From the NCBI GenBank assembly GCA_002633025.1, contig NMRB01001409.1, positions 30,340-94,339 of the forward strand: a stretch of DNA of 64,000 nucleotides, in the 5' to 3' direction. Position numbers and translations under genes: made by a program. Shown in pieces: positions 10,780 to 23,249 of the stretch; the stretch's first letter is position 1, and each line of letters opens with the position of its first letter. The notes under the pieces were generated by a model, which saw only the letters and a list, made by a program, of their open reading frames with translations, was not told the origin of the DNA and ran no database searches. Origin of the DNA: Notospermus geniculatus (lineage: Eukaryota; Nemertea; Pilidiophora; Heteronemertea; Lineidae).

Positions 10780-11600
10780 ATTCTTTATTCAGGACAGGCT
10801 TTGATCCCAAATGATTTGATTATGCATATATAGGCTAGTCAATAGATTACGTGAGAGGAAAAGGGCTAAAATCGGTACCGGTAGCAAATTGAACAGTGCT
10901 AAAAGTGTGATGATTTTAGTGGCTCACCAGAAAGGATCGATTCCATTATCAGGAAGGTTTCTCTGTAGCATAAAGGCTACAATATTGTTCGTTTAGTTTC
11001 AAACGACCCAAAACAATGAGGTTTAAGGCCTTTGTCATGTTGACGATCAACATGTAATTTGCACAAAATATGCCTACTACAAGATATAATAACATGGCAG
11101 AAAGAACACAGGCATCACATCTCAAGTATTCGAGGATAAGAGTTACAACATTTTTCATTCCATTACTGCTGCCGCCATCTCACTTTTTGTAGTCCTACTC
11201 CAACATACGACGTGATGCCAACTTCGCTTCTTCGGCACTTTTCGTGCAGTCAGAAATTATTGTGATAATTTTACAGAAAGTGCCTGCAGCTCAGTCTCCA
11301 GAACTTTCATTGTTACAACAGAAGGCGCTCCTACCTCGCACCAATCTGTTACGCCGTGCTCACAGGATTGTGGGTAATCAAGATGGCGTCGGGTGATTGA
11401 CAGCGATCTACTTTCTTGGTTGATCATGTGACCCCTCGATCCCTGTAGTTTCTAGGATCAAAATACCTATAAGCCTCGCTTATTATGAGACTTTTTACTT
11501 GGTATACAATAACATGTATTCACAAACAATCTACAAATATTTTTGCATTAAACAAGATTCCTACGCTGTGATGAGGTCGCGGACGTACACGTACACGTCC
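10780..11600. other. Intergenic, no gene recognised
   Basis: Only short unconvincing open frames were seen here. A word ttttacagaaagtgc at 11270 resembles the end of the neighbouring repeat family. Confidence 0.45.
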
Positions 11601-11605
11601 GTCGG

Positions 11606-12604
11606 CCAAATCTGGCCGATGTGATGCGTTCCACGGCTACGCAGGTCTGTGCAAAAGCAGTCTCACGCAGCCTGTGTGGACACAATGCAGAACTTTCTGT
11701 AAATTTACATACGGTGTGATTTATGTTTTCCTGTATTGGTTGGACTCAATTGGACTTCCCATATGATGCTTTCTCATCTTGCCCTGACAAGGGTTCCTAT
11801 CACTCCTACTCTCGCGCAATCCACCCTTGCCTGAAACTACCCACATTTCCACTCGCATTGCCGCCGAGAGATGAGCGGCCAATCAGAGCTCTTGCTGAGC
11901 TGTCACCTCGCCTCCAGGAACTGAGCAATTAACGAAGTACACGAAATACGTAGTGTATGTCACCAGATGCACCTGGGTGCGAGGTGAATCAACAGAGCAA
12001 ACATGGCGGCTTCAGAACTTCGATCTGTCGCTTGGGGTCAGAAATTTGCGGAAAATACAACGTTTCGTCGCTAGCTTCACATCAGAAGGATACTATTCAC
12101 GTGTTTGCATCAGGGAAGGACTTGTTTGTGTCAAATATGACCGGGAAAGGGATACCATTCATGTTTTACTCGGTTTCAACTGCGTCGAAATTCAGATGTC
12201 ACTGTGGACTACTAATATATGCGAGGACCTTTCTGATTGGCTCTCAAATTGGCTCTTCTTTCTATCGATGTTCTTCGCGATTTAACAAATAATTATTGTT
12301 TTTTTTGACGAATTATGCTGTAAAATGAAGGATTTTGATATCAAGTAATAAAGAACACAGGTATGCTTAACGTTGAATATGTTTTTGGGTGAAATATTTT
12401 CTTCAGGATTATATTTAATGACAGCACTGGGGGCGAGCGTGATAAACGGCACAGTCTGCTGCGAGTGGAATTCAGGAGGGAAAATGTCAAGGGTGAAGGG
12501 AGCGTAGGCCTAGTTCGAAGGGCGGAGTGACCGTAGGCCTTGATATGTCAAGATGTGCTTTCTGAGAGCAGTATGAAAGTATAATTTGGTCAGCCTCCAG
12601 TCAA
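11606..12604. repeat. 999-bp direct repeat, copy 1
   Basis: By reading, it is identical to 13673-14671 (offset 2067). Its 110-111-codon open frames are the same in both copies, but none matches a family I know. On its right it is fused to the truncated GPCR exon. Confidence 0.9.
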
Positions 12605-12866
12605 TCAAGTTATACACTGTGAGGATCGCAATGGCAATGCCCACCAGTGAGTCAGCTACGGCCAAGTTACAAATAAAAAGGAACATATTGGATCGAAGGG
12701 ATTGGAATCTGGCAACTGCTGCGATTACTAGTCCGTTGCTGAAAAGGATCAGTGCAGCAATGACGAAGTTCAGTGCACTGAGGACTATTTCCTGAATATG
12801 GAATTCCGCAAAGTCATTGAACTGAGGGCTCCGAATCGGTGCTTCCATTCGAGTGCTGTTATCCAT
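12605..12866 (-). pseudogene. Truncated class A GPCR (N-terminus, TM1, TM2)
   Basis: From an ATG at 12866 the frame gives a short N-terminus with an NST sequon at residue 3, a hydrophobic TM1 with SNGLVIAAVARF, then SNMFLFICNLAVADSLVGI, a clear TM2 with the conserved LAxAD. After NLIDW the frame runs into the 999-bp repeat and stops at 12510. No TM3-TM7 was found nearby, so this is a broken fragment or an exon whose partners were displaced. It is a different subfamily from the 30-63 kb cluster. Confidence 0.75.
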
Positions 12867-13672
12867 CGTGAGGAGATAATCCGTCGATCACAACTTCTTT
12901 TCTTGATGCTAGGTATATATCTCACATTTCTTAATTCACTTACTCATTCCCGATTCGTATGACGGTTTGGGGAACATCGAGAGTTTCTGACACAGAACTG
13001 AAAGTTAAAGTGGAAAGTATTACTTGTGGTGCTCTCAGTTTGATGTTCAATGGGGGAACCCGCATGACTGCAGATGGCGCAGTCAGTATAAGACCCGAAT
13101 GACGTACTGACGTCACTTTTTTCGCTGTTGACGTCACGTACGTCGTCAAAGCATGTGTACATTTTTCTACACAATTTTCCCTGGAAATTTCCCCAAAAGA
13201 CGTTGTCAGTATTGGCATCATGTGTCATTTCTGGCGAAACAAAGCAGTGATATAAATTATGGAGAACTTTGAACATGAAACAGGACAGTGTAATTTAATC
13301 AAAATTGAACCAAAGAAAGTGGTTTATTTCGGGGCAAGAAGTAAATGGAAATACTGTTAGAAAATAGGACTTCCGGGTCTTACACTGACAGCGCCACGTC
13401 GTTGCGTAGTTCTGCGGGTTCCTCATTGGAACTTCATCAAAACCGCGGAAATATTTGTCAATGAATCTTCGGGTAAAAGGTATCCCCCAGCTTCGGCAGA
13501 GAGTTGAAGTGGTATTTTTGTGATCATGCGTATCTTGGCTAATTTTGGAGATGGAACTTGGCAAACAGTGCACGTGCAAAAAAAGGCAAAACAAACGCCA
13601 ATGACAACAGAGCGGCCATTTTCCTCGAAACCGTCCATATGTGTAGACTAACGTTAATGGTCTTAATATGAT
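12867..13672. other. Unique spacer between the direct repeats
   Basis: This contains sequence upstream of the GPCR fragment and several gacgtcac words (13110-13140). No other gene was recognised. Confidence 0.45.
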
Positions 13673-14671
13673 CCAAATCTGGCCGATGTGATGCGTTCCA
13701 CGGCTACGCAGGTCTGTGCAAAAGCAGTCTCACGCAGCCTGTGTGGACACAATGCAGAACTTTCTGTAAATTTACATACGGTGTGATTTATGTTTTCCTG
13801 TATTGGTTGGACTCAATTGGACTTCCCATATGATGCTTTCTCATCTTGCCCTGACAAGGGTTCCTATCACTCCTACTCTCGCGCAATCCACCCTTGCCTG
13901 AAACTACCCACATTTCCACTCGCATTGCCGCCGAGAGATGAGCGGCCAATCAGAGCTCTTGCTGAGCTGTCACCTCGCCTCCAGGAACTGAGCAATTAAC
14001 GAAGTACACGAAATACGTAGTGTATGTCACCAGATGCACCTGGGTGCGAGGTGAATCAACAGAGCAAACATGGCGGCTTCAGAACTTCGATCTGTCGCTT
14101 GGGGTCAGAAATTTGCGGAAAATACAACGTTTCGTCGCTAGCTTCACATCAGAAGGATACTATTCACGTGTTTGCATCAGGGAAGGACTTGTTTGTGTCA
14201 AATATGACCGGGAAAGGGATACCATTCATGTTTTACTCGGTTTCAACTGCGTCGAAATTCAGATGTCACTGTGGACTACTAATATATGCGAGGACCTTTC
14301 TGATTGGCTCTCAAATTGGCTCTTCTTTCTATCGATGTTCTTCGCGATTTAACAAATAATTATTGTTTTTTTTGACGAATTATGCTGTAAAATGAAGGAT
14401 TTTGATATCAAGTAATAAAGAACACAGGTATGCTTAACGTTGAATATGTTTTTGGGTGAAATATTTTCTTCAGGATTATATTTAATGACAGCACTGGGGG
14501 CGAGCGTGATAAACGGCACAGTCTGCTGCGAGTGGAATTCAGGAGGGAAAATGTCAAGGGTGAAGGGAGCGTAGGCCTAGTTCGAAGGGCGGAGTGACCG
14601 TAGGCCTTGATATGTCAAGATGTGCTTTCTGAGAGCAGTATGAAAGTATAATTTGGTCAGCCTCCAGTCAA
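13673..14671. repeat. 999-bp direct repeat, copy 2
   Basis: This is an apparently identical second copy of 11606-12604. Unlike copy 1 it continues to the right (to about 14750) in sequence shared with the copy at 895-1110, so the family end is preserved here. Confidence 0.9.
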
Positions 14672-14950
14672 GTCTCTGTTAACATTTATTTAAGTCTGTA
14701 ATTTTACAGATCCAGTCCTGAGACTCAGCTGCAGGAAATTTTCTGTAAAGTAGCCTATACCAGCCCACTTCATTATTACGATGGTCACATGGCTGCATGT
14801 GTTCTGACTGGTTTACGAACACAATTGGCCAAATCACCATTTGCGTTATAAAGTTCAATTGACCTGACGCCAGTACCGGTAGTCGTAATGTGACATTGAC
14901 ATGCCTATTCTGAAATGATTGAATACAATTGATCACCTCACAGTGAAGTC

Positions 14951-15400
14951 TTTTTTAGCTCAGCTGACCAAAGGTCAGCGGAGCTAGTCATATGTATACT
15001 GAGTGGCGTCCGGATGTGTGTGTGTCTGTCTGTGTGTCGTCCGTTAAACTGGCACGTTTCGCAACCGCAAGGCCCAGGGTCATGAAAGTTGGTGGAGAGG
15101 TAGGCCCTAGGAAGGACTCGAAACAGAACCAAAATTTTTTGCGATTTGACCCATATTATGCCCCCCAGGGGGCAATTTGCGCAAAACGAAATATCTCAAT
15201 ATCTCAGCACCAAAAGTGATGGAATAGATAGGTTGATATTTTCTACATCATTTCAAAGGGAAAATAATGTTAGATCTGTCCACCAGGGGGTGCTATTCAA
15301 CAAATCAAAAACAGGGGTATTTGAATTTCCCGCACTTCAAAGTTCCGAGAGTGACTCTGTAACTGGTGTCCTGTCCACCTACATGTAGCCAGTGGTAACA
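14951..15400 (+). repeat. TTTTTAGCTCAG-headed dispersed repeat
   Basis: It begins with a hairpin (agctcagctgaccaaaggtcagcggagct), then a GT-rich stretch, then gttaaactggcacgtttcgcaaccg. The same plan is seen at 15531, 24117 and 25471 (plus) and 33400-32650 (minus). Confidence 0.7.
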
Positions 15401-15530
15401 CTGAGACTGGACTGATACTATGTTCGACATGGCCACTGTCATGACTGTGCTTTTCATCACTTGAGAGGTTCAACGTGCTGTTATATCATGACTATCTTTC
15501 ATCAGGTAAGGTCACACACTTAAACTCATT

Positions 15531-16370
15531 TTTAGCCCGCTTGGCCCATAGGCCAAAAGGGCTTATGCTGTGCTTGGCGCCTTTAGTGGTGGTCTGTCGT
15601 GCGTGCGTGCGTGCGGGCGGGCGTGCGTGCGTGTGTCCGTAAACTTTTCCCTTGTCAGATGGATAGCGCCTTCAGTTTTTGACGGATCATTTTCATATTG
15701 CATATGGGTGTGTATGACCACAAAATCTAGGTCAAGTTCGATTTTGGGTGCGATGCGATTCCTACTTTGGCCAGTAAGGGGCGTTTTGTGAAAAAATTCA
15801 AAGGCCTGTATTTTGAGAATGGCTTGAGCTATCGCGATGAAACTTTGTGTGTATGTACCTCTAGTTTGTGCTGACTTGCACACGAAGTTTCGGCGCAATA
15901 TGATTCTTGACTTTGCCACCAGGGGGCCAAAATGAAAATATCAAATTTTCCTTGTTATATGGATAGCGCCTTCAGTTTTTGAAGGATCATTTTCATATTG
16001 CATACAGGTGTGTATGACCAAAAAATCTAGGTCAAGTGCGATTTTGGGTGCGATGCGATTACTATTTTGGCAGGTAGGGGGCGTTTTCTGAACAACTTAA
16101 AAGGGCTATATTTTGATAATCGTTTGAGCTATTGTATTGAACCTTTGTATGTATTTACCTCTAGGTTGTGGTGACTTCCTGACGAAATTTTGGTGAAATC
16201 TAATTCTTGACTTTGCCACCAGGAGGCCAAAACCAAACTCACAAAATCTGCTATGTATGCCTTGGTCACAGATATTGTCAAAGATGGCTTGTATGGGATT
16301 CTGATATGGCTTATGCTTTCCACCACTGTGCTAAAAAGCCAAGCGGGCACAGTGCCATTGGCACTATTTT
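15531..16370 (+). repeat. Dispersed repeat with two ~304-bp tandem modules
   Basis: The hairpin head is ttagcccgcttggccc, followed by a cgtg-rich tract (15596-15640). Modules starting ggatagcgccttcagttttt lie at 15661 and 15961. It ends near cttttttagcccgctt-like sequence in inverse orientation (aagccaagcgggc, 16336). Confidence 0.75.
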
Positions 16371-16654
16371 TTTAAGTGGGGTAACAGTCTCAATGCCTAA
16401 TTTGGTAACTTAGATCATTGAAATAGGTAGATTTGAACAGTCTAGTAAGTAGGCCTAGTGGAGCATGCATTGACACAAGATCATGATCAACCTCACCGCC
16501 ATGAACTAGTGCTGTGGTCTCACTAAACAGTGGGCGGGCATCCAGGCAACCGAATAGCTTTACCCTGTTTATACCTCATGTTGATATTCATGTATGTTGA
16601 TATTCATGTCATAGCAAGGAACTACGCCTGGCAAGGTTTTATGAATTATGGACC

Positions 16655-17250
16655 GGTTCCCATCCATTAACCCCTTACCACCGTGTGGGTGTCATTGAGG
16701 TCTATCTTGATTCACCACGAGTTGCAGGCCTATTATCTGGTATTAACCCTTCCTCACCTGTGACCCAGTAGGTCTCATAATGATAATGATAGCTATCTCG
16801 ATTCATAAGTGATATATTTAAACCCCTTCCCACAAAATGGCTCTGATATGATACAATATGTATCATCTCGATTCATGAAGTCATATTAACCCCTTCCCAC
16901 CCAATGGGTATAATACGCCACCATCCAGAGATATTAACCCCTTCCTACCCAAGTGGTCTGATAAGAGTCACGGTCTGATAAGATTTTCGATTCACGGAGT
17001 GATATTAACCCCTTCCCTCCCAATGGGTGTAATACTATATCTATCTCGATGTTAACCCCTTTCTACCCAAGTGGTCTGACAAGATATCTTTTTCGATTGA
17101 TGAAGTGATATTAACCCCTTCCCACCCAATAGGTGTAATACGACATCTATCTCGATTCACCAAGAGATATTAACCCCTTCCTACCCAAGTGGTCTGATAA
17201 GATATATTTTTTGATTCACGAAGTCATAGTGATATAACCCCTTTCCACTG
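16655..17250. repeat. Minisatellite, ~70-80-bp degenerate units
   Basis: At least eight units carry the word attaaccccttccc/tacccaa, alternating with ggtctgataaga or gtgtaatac and ctcgattcac. Alternating unit types suggest a higher-order dimer. Confidence 0.85.
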
Positions 17251-17259
17251 AACTGATTT

Positions 17260-18398
17260 CCACGAGGAACGCTTTGCTTGCTAACCATTAAAAAGGCACA
17301 CTATTCGTACTTGTATCTCGTTTCCCCTCTTTCAGCCTCTTGAGTTGGCAGGTCATAGTCAGCTGAGCGCAAGGCCCATGGGCCTCTTGTTTCAATACCC
17401 CCATTAAAAAGAGCATGGTCATTTCTGGTTGTGTTTGGCCCAACAATTGCTTTCATGAAAAGTGATCGACCCGGGGTGATCGATTAGGCAATCAAGATCA
17501 TACCCTTCTGATCCAAGGCCTAGTCAATGCCACTATGCACAATCGTAAACAACGATTGGATAAAAGACGCATATTAAACAAAATAACCACCCCCAGCCCA
17601 CTAAAGTGGGCTGGACGTTCTAATACCTGAAGTGATGTTACAAGTCCGATTTTACAGTATACCAGCTGAATGTTTTGAAAGCCGATAATGACTTAGTGCC
17701 GAAAATTGCGTCGAAAGCTCATTGGACCAAATATAATGGTGACTTAAAGGGACTATAGGCCCACGTGAACCAACAATAGAGAGTCGAGCAACAGTTGTGC
17801 AATGAAAAGAAACCAATGCTGCTGGTGGACGGATATAATTCTTTATTTGACATTGAAACTGCATACGTATATATGTAGCATTTATATTTATACATGTACA
17901 TGTACATAGGCCTAGGTCAATGGCCTAGCCCACAACACTTACAATAAATCAGTGCCATTCTGTGGTCCACCGCCCGCAAAAGTCCGTCCTGAAGAACTCA
18001 GGTCCTCCTCCCTCCCAGGATGCATGCTACGAGGACCTGATTTGGTCAGGATGGCAGAATTCCCTTTACGCAGGTGACACTGCTCACAGAAAGACCGTTC
18101 CCGAATTTAGTCAGTAGACGGCACTGTGATCATAAGGCGAACATAACATCGTTGTCATCCAATGGGGATTCTAGCCCACTGCCTCAATAGGTGTCATTAG
18201 TGGTTAAAACTATTGAAATAACTGACATTCCGGCGCTGATCAATTTCCCCAAACAAAAGGCGTCCATTGTATAGGACCTGGTTTCGGTGTGCTGCCCTCG
18301 AGCTGGGATCCCCATTAACGATCAGCATGCAACACAGCATGTGTATGGGCTGGTCAATCACTTGGGTGCGTAGCGCGGTAACGCGGAACGAAGATAAA
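17260..18398. other. Intergenic, no gene recognised
   Basis: No convincing exon was seen. The words cctaggtcaatggcctag and tacatgtacatgtac appear near 17895-17925. Confidence 0.45.
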
Positions 18399-18770
18399 AG
18401 CTACGTCTACACGAGAGACTAACTTACCCCGGGTCAAATCTGTCTCGAGACAATTTAACCCGAGACAAGTAACGGAGCGTCTACAAGGATTATAGTTCTG
18501 GCTTTGAATATGACGTCACAAGCCGCCACACTGGAGTACACATGCTGCAGAGGCGCAGCGAAATGAGCCGCGCATGCCCCAATATAGGCCTTTGTCCCGA
18601 GACAAACTGGCGACTGCGTCTACACGACAGCTGTCTCGTGACAAATTTGTCTCGGATTAACTTAGCCCCCTACCCTACCGGGGTTAAGTTGTCTCGAGAC
18701 AACTTAACCCGAGACAAGGCCCCGTGTAGACGGTTAACTGGAGCTAAAATGCTCCGTATAGACGTGGCTA
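18399..18770. mobile_element. Palindromic element, TAGCTACGTCTACACGAG ends
   Basis: There are inverted arms at both ends and repeated internal words (gtctcgagacaa, ttaacccgagacaag) on both strands. It has no coding capacity. Confidence 0.65.
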
Positions 18771-18799
18771 AAGACGCCGCCACGAAATAACATTATCAC

Positions 18800-19280
18800 A
18801 TTCTTGGACTCCCTCATGAAGTGGACGTGCCAAAGCCATATTGAGCGGAACCACGGGATATGCTGGAGAAGGTCTGAGGGTGGTGGTCGTCTTCGAGGCA
18901 GGTGCCGTACCCTTAAAAATTCACAACCTTTTCTAGTAGGGCGGCTAAGGCCCGAAAAATGGCCAAATCGTTCATTTTGTGATAAAAGCACCAAATTCGG
19001 CATAGACGTAGTCTGGACCAATACCTATCATTTCAGGACGGGAGCCCCGACGAAATCACCCCCTGAGAGCCGCCATCTTGGATTCCAATATGGCCGCCAT
19101 TTTGGAAACCTTTTCCCACATATCTCGAATTCTAACAGAGATAGAAGCACAATTCCAAGACCTATACCCACATTTTCGGGGTCGCCGAATCGAATGGTGC
19201 CATCGGAAATGACGTCACATGTCCGCCATATTGGATTCCAAGATGGCCGCCACACCAAACGCTTTGGAGCCTAACTATTA
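18800..19280. repeat. Repeat-derived sequence with an open frame
   Basis: A 156-codon plus-strand frame is open here. It is built from inverted words such as ccgccatcttggattcca and tccaagatggccgcc, so I consider it repeat-derived and not a gene. Confidence 0.55.
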
Positions 19281-19451
19281 ATTCTGAAGAGATATTTTGA
19301 TCAAACGTGGGGGATTGGGAGAGTTTGATGGGTCGGCTTAGCAGCCCTACTATTCTAATGTGTGGTTTCGGGGAAACGTAGACGAATAATCGTTGGTTGC
19401 CGAGAACAGAGATATGTGGGCTCGGCGGGCGGGCAGAGCCTAGTGTAGGCT

Positions 19452-19834
19452 AGTCTCGAGCAACCAGACTCTTGCAATTTCCAATAAATTTCCAATTTTA
19501 GAGTCTGGTCTATATGGTTACTTTGACTTGCAAACCATCATGGAGGACAATCTACCGACGATGACGTAGAACACAACTACACTGCGTTGCATGCATGCAT
19601 GCATGCACAATCAATGCAAAAAGCCTGCAGCATGCGAGTAAAACTGCAGCCTACGTCACCAACTTTTGAGACCCATGATGCAATGGTAGTGACTAGCCAA
19701 TCACCGAAGCTCCCCTTATTTTGAATCATCGGAATAAGGTCACTGACCCAATTACAATGAGAATTGCATTCTGTGCCAAGACCCTCGGTCTGACGACCTC
19801 GGAGTATGAACGAGGGGCTGGTTGCGTGAGACTA
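19452..19834. mobile_element. Inverted-repeat element with 10-bp target duplication
   Basis: The ends agtctcgagcaaccag and ctggttgcgtgagact are flanked by agtgtaggct at 19442-19451 and 19835-19844. A 9-10-bp duplication is typical of Mutator-like elements. It contains the tgcatgcatgcatgcatgc run (19590). Confidence 0.75.
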
Positions 19835-20412
19835 AGTGTAGGCTAGTAACTATTGTTTTTTGGGTTAGACACTTGTTCTAAACTCACTGATAGCTCTCCA
19901 GGGGCCTGTGCCATTACGCACAGCGCCGTCTGTTAATCAACGGTGACACTACGCTAATCAAAACAATAACAAATAGTGCCCACCGGGCAATATCTTTCGG
20001 ATGTCTCCTTTTAGCCGGATCTAGTCTGTGGCATCTGAAGTACATGTATGAATCATTCATACCTCAGATGCCAGCGTCTGCGTCCAACGCGCGATTAATT
20101 TTGCAGGACATCGTGTTTGACGCCGAAGCTCGAGGGATAATATATTTTGTCGGTGTCCAATCATGAACGGTCTTGCGATAATTCTGTCACACCGAAGAGC
20201 TGGCTTGTTGCAGTGGTATGGCTTGTTGTACTTGACTCGATGACGCGAAGACTCGATGGCGCGATGACTTGATGACCGCCAAAATTATTCAATGAAATTC
20301 AACTGGTTATTTCTAAGAAGTGGTATGGATCAACGGCGGAAGTGGACCGACGTAGTGTCCCCAGCTACCAAGAAGTGAAGTGAGGTTGATATTCAGCGTA
20401 AATCATGAAATG

Positions 20413-20909
20413 AAGGTTAGGCAACACTTATTTTATTTCTTGTTTTACGGATCCGCCGCACTTTTTTTCCGATTTTGGAAAATAAAAATAATTGAAAAAA
20501 TGGCATTATTTTTTTGCCGCCGCCCACAAACTGATTATCCGATCAATAGAAATAAAAATAATGGGAAAAAAACGCTTTATTTTTCTACCGCCGACATGCT
20601 GGACGAACCTTGTCTGACGAAAATAATTCACAGCGGTTGTAACAATCATTCTCTTTCCCATTCATTGAGTGAATTTTATTATATTTTTGTACATTTTTAT
20701 TTTTTTCATAGCCGCCTGTTACATTCTTTGACAAATATAATAAAAATAATCAAATAATTACAATTATTTTTTATATTTATTTTCCACCCTCCTCTCAAGG
20801 TTTCCGTGAAAACCAAATGAAAAAGTTATTTTTATTTTTATTTTCCTCCCTCCTGTCAGGGGTTTCCAGGGAAAAAATCCGCAAAACAACAAATAAAATA
20901 ATTGTGGCC
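20413..20909. mobile_element. AT-rich inverted-repeat element
   Basis: The arms are caacacttattttatttcttgt... and ...aacaaataaaataattgtgg, and the interior is dominated by aataaaaataat. Related sequence lies at 24940-25380. Confidence 0.6.
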
Positions 20910-20949
20910 TTAATAGCCTCGAACTAGGCTTATAGCTCCTAAGTCCTTG

Positions 20950-22720
20950 AGAATTTACTATGGGTCCCTTTTGAAAAGTTGTTGGAATTGGTCTTGTCTC
21001 CCTATTGTCTCGCTATACCTCCCGAGGAGGTATAGCGGTAATTTTCAGCCTTTTTGAGCAGTGATCCTACTGCATGTTCTATGCCGAAAGTTTCCCAATG
21101 TGTCAGAGCTGCCACGCAAAAAGTAAATTCATGAAAATGACGAAATGCACCCGGGTTGTTCATGTACTTCATGACGTCATCAGTTTTGTGGTCACTTGCA
21201 TCTTGGCAAGACGCACGTGACAATCTTGGACGAAAAGTTTCAGATCTTGGAACAATTTTTTACAATTCTTTGATATTTCTTATTATGTAATGAAAATTAA
21301 ATTCTTGGACTGTACTTCTTCAAAACACTTGAACGAAAAAAAAAACAGTTTTGAATGAATTCCGCTGCTTCACGCACAACCACAATCATGCATTCTAAAC
21401 TCCAATGACGGCACGGCTTCAGAGTTATACTAAAAATGGGAATAGGTATGTGGTTTAACATGTCTAACGATGGGTTATAAAAATATGCCAGAGGACGGTG
21501 GCTTATTTCATCTTCCTAAAATGTTGCATCGTAACCCAGTGTTTTGAAGTGGAACTCGAATTAAAATAAGGCATGCACCCATCAATATACAGGAAATTAA
21601 ATTGGCCTTCTTCGCGCCTTCGAGTCATCGCGCCATCGAGTCATCGAGTCAAGTACAACAAGCCCAGTGGTATGAATCATACGACAATGCCGGCATTCAA
21701 GTGTGATCGTGCATCCGCTGCAGACCCTCGGCATCTGAAGTACATCTATACTACTAAATCTATAGAGTTCCAAGGAAATCATGGCCACCTTACATGTTGC
21801 CACTGTGAAACTTTGCCTAACCTTTCACTACGATATCATGAATAATAGGTGGCATTGGTGTACTATCAGTTCAAAACCACGCGTATATTCTCGCGTGGTC
21901 TGCGTGATCGGGGTTCCCTATTGCCGGAGCTTGCCGAACCTTTCAATCAGCATGACAATGCCAAGAGATGACCCAGATTCATGGTAGGCCTATGTTGACA
22001 TCAATCCTACAGTGTAGACCTGTTATCAGCCTGTGGTAGGTCACTGGCACAGCATGATACTGCTACCTTAGAGGAATTATCTGAGACTGTCTTCTTTCTG
22101 AAGAGGGTGGGCCTATACAATAGCGCCACGGGTAAATATACTAGTGTATGAACGAAGATTTTTCGTGCCATTCTTTAGGAGACTGCCCTTTGGACAGTAG
22201 AGCGACTTGAGATTTGCAGGATTTGTCACCTAGTCTGCGGCAGATCGTTCCACCAAGCGACAAGTCACTGTGGTCGCCCGATTAATCCAGTCTCATCTCA
22301 TATCTGATCGTTTCAGTGGTCATTGCATTGTTTGCGGAATGATTGTTGCGCTGGGCAATCTGAATGACCAGTTTCTATGGCCAAACGGAGACAAAGAATT
22401 TCGATCGCCACAAAAGACCAAAAGTTCAACATGTTTAATTTTCGGTCGCAAAAGCCGACTGACTTTGCAACTAGTCGACCTATAAAAAATGACGAAACTT
22501 TCGTCCGCAAACAACATGCGACGCCACAACAGACGGCGACTTCTGTCGCTTCCGAGGTCGTCTGTCAATTGCAGATGGTTCGCTGAAATGGTCGCAAGTG
22601 TGGTCGGTGAGCGACCTTGCACGCGATGGTCACCTGTGATGTCGTGATCGCCAGTCTCGTCGTTGGTCGCACGATTTTGGTCTCAGGTGTGCGCCATGCT
22701 TAAGTCTTCTCCTGTTCTTG
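20950..22720. other. Intergenic, no gene recognised
   Basis: There is a perfect short palindrome at about 21010-21037 (cgctatacctcccgaggaggtatagcg). The rest has only scattered short frames. Confidence 0.45.
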
Positions 22721-22726
22721 GACCAG

Positions 22727-22820
22727 GGGCCGTATGCTTAAAAGTTCCCTTTTTTTGTTTGGAACAATAGTTTAAGAGAAATTTTACGCTTAAGATGTTT
22801 TATGCATACGGCCGCTGACC
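22727..22820. mobile_element. Short inverted repeat (CCGTATGCTTAAAA)
   Basis: The arms ggggccgtatgcttaaaa and ttttatgcatacggccgc are separated by ~55 bp. Confidence 0.5.
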
Positions 22821-22829
22821 CCCACCAAC

Positions 22830-23129
22830 ACCATCGTGAAATCATTCTGCAGTAATCAGTGATTCTCAGCACTCGATTATGATGGCATTGGGTTGCGAGC
22901 CCTCATGAGAACCACTGGCAGCACTGCAGATGAAAGTAATGGTCAGAGCCTTCTCTCCCAACAAATCATAGGAAGGGTAGCATAGTGTTGTGTTTGCCAT
23001 AGCTCTTGGCATGATCGCAGTCTGATGTAGAAAATGTATCAGACTTCCATCCTGACAAAGGCATGAAAGGGCAAATGCAGATAACAACTGCAACTAAAAC
23101 ACAATGCGTAAATGTCGTCTTACCAGTGT
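22830..23129. other. Intergenic, nothing recognised
   Basis: A 75-codon minus frame is present but has no supporting signal. Confidence 0.4.
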
Positions 23130-23245
23130 ACCCAGGTTACAGGGTTAGGATGGTTAGCGGTGACGGTTGGGTCAGGATTAGGGGAGGGGTCAGTGACAAG
23201 GGTTGAGGGTCAGGGTTGGGGTTAGGGTTAGGGGCTTGGGCTAGG
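23130..23245 (+). repeat. Degenerate GGGTTAG-rich tract
   Basis: It includes ttggggttagggttagggg and many variants (ggttgagggtcaggg). It looks like an interstitial telomere-like or G-rich simple repeat. Confidence 0.7.
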
Positions 23246-23249
23246 AATT

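Noticed and set aside
11953-12292. Two overlapping 110-111-codon frames (repeated at 14020-14359)
   Set aside because: They lie in the 999-bp repeat, overlap each other in different frames, and resemble no protein. Duplication alone explains their conservation.
16655-17250. CRISPR array
   Set aside because: Units are contiguous and degenerate without unique spacers, and the DNA is animal nuclear.
18804-19274. 156-codon plus-strand frame
   Set aside because: It is made of inverted repeat words (gccatcttggattcca) and is mirrored by a minus frame; it is repeat-derived.
23130-23245. Telomere end
   Set aside because: The GGGTTAG words are degenerate and short, and ordinary sequence continues on both sides.
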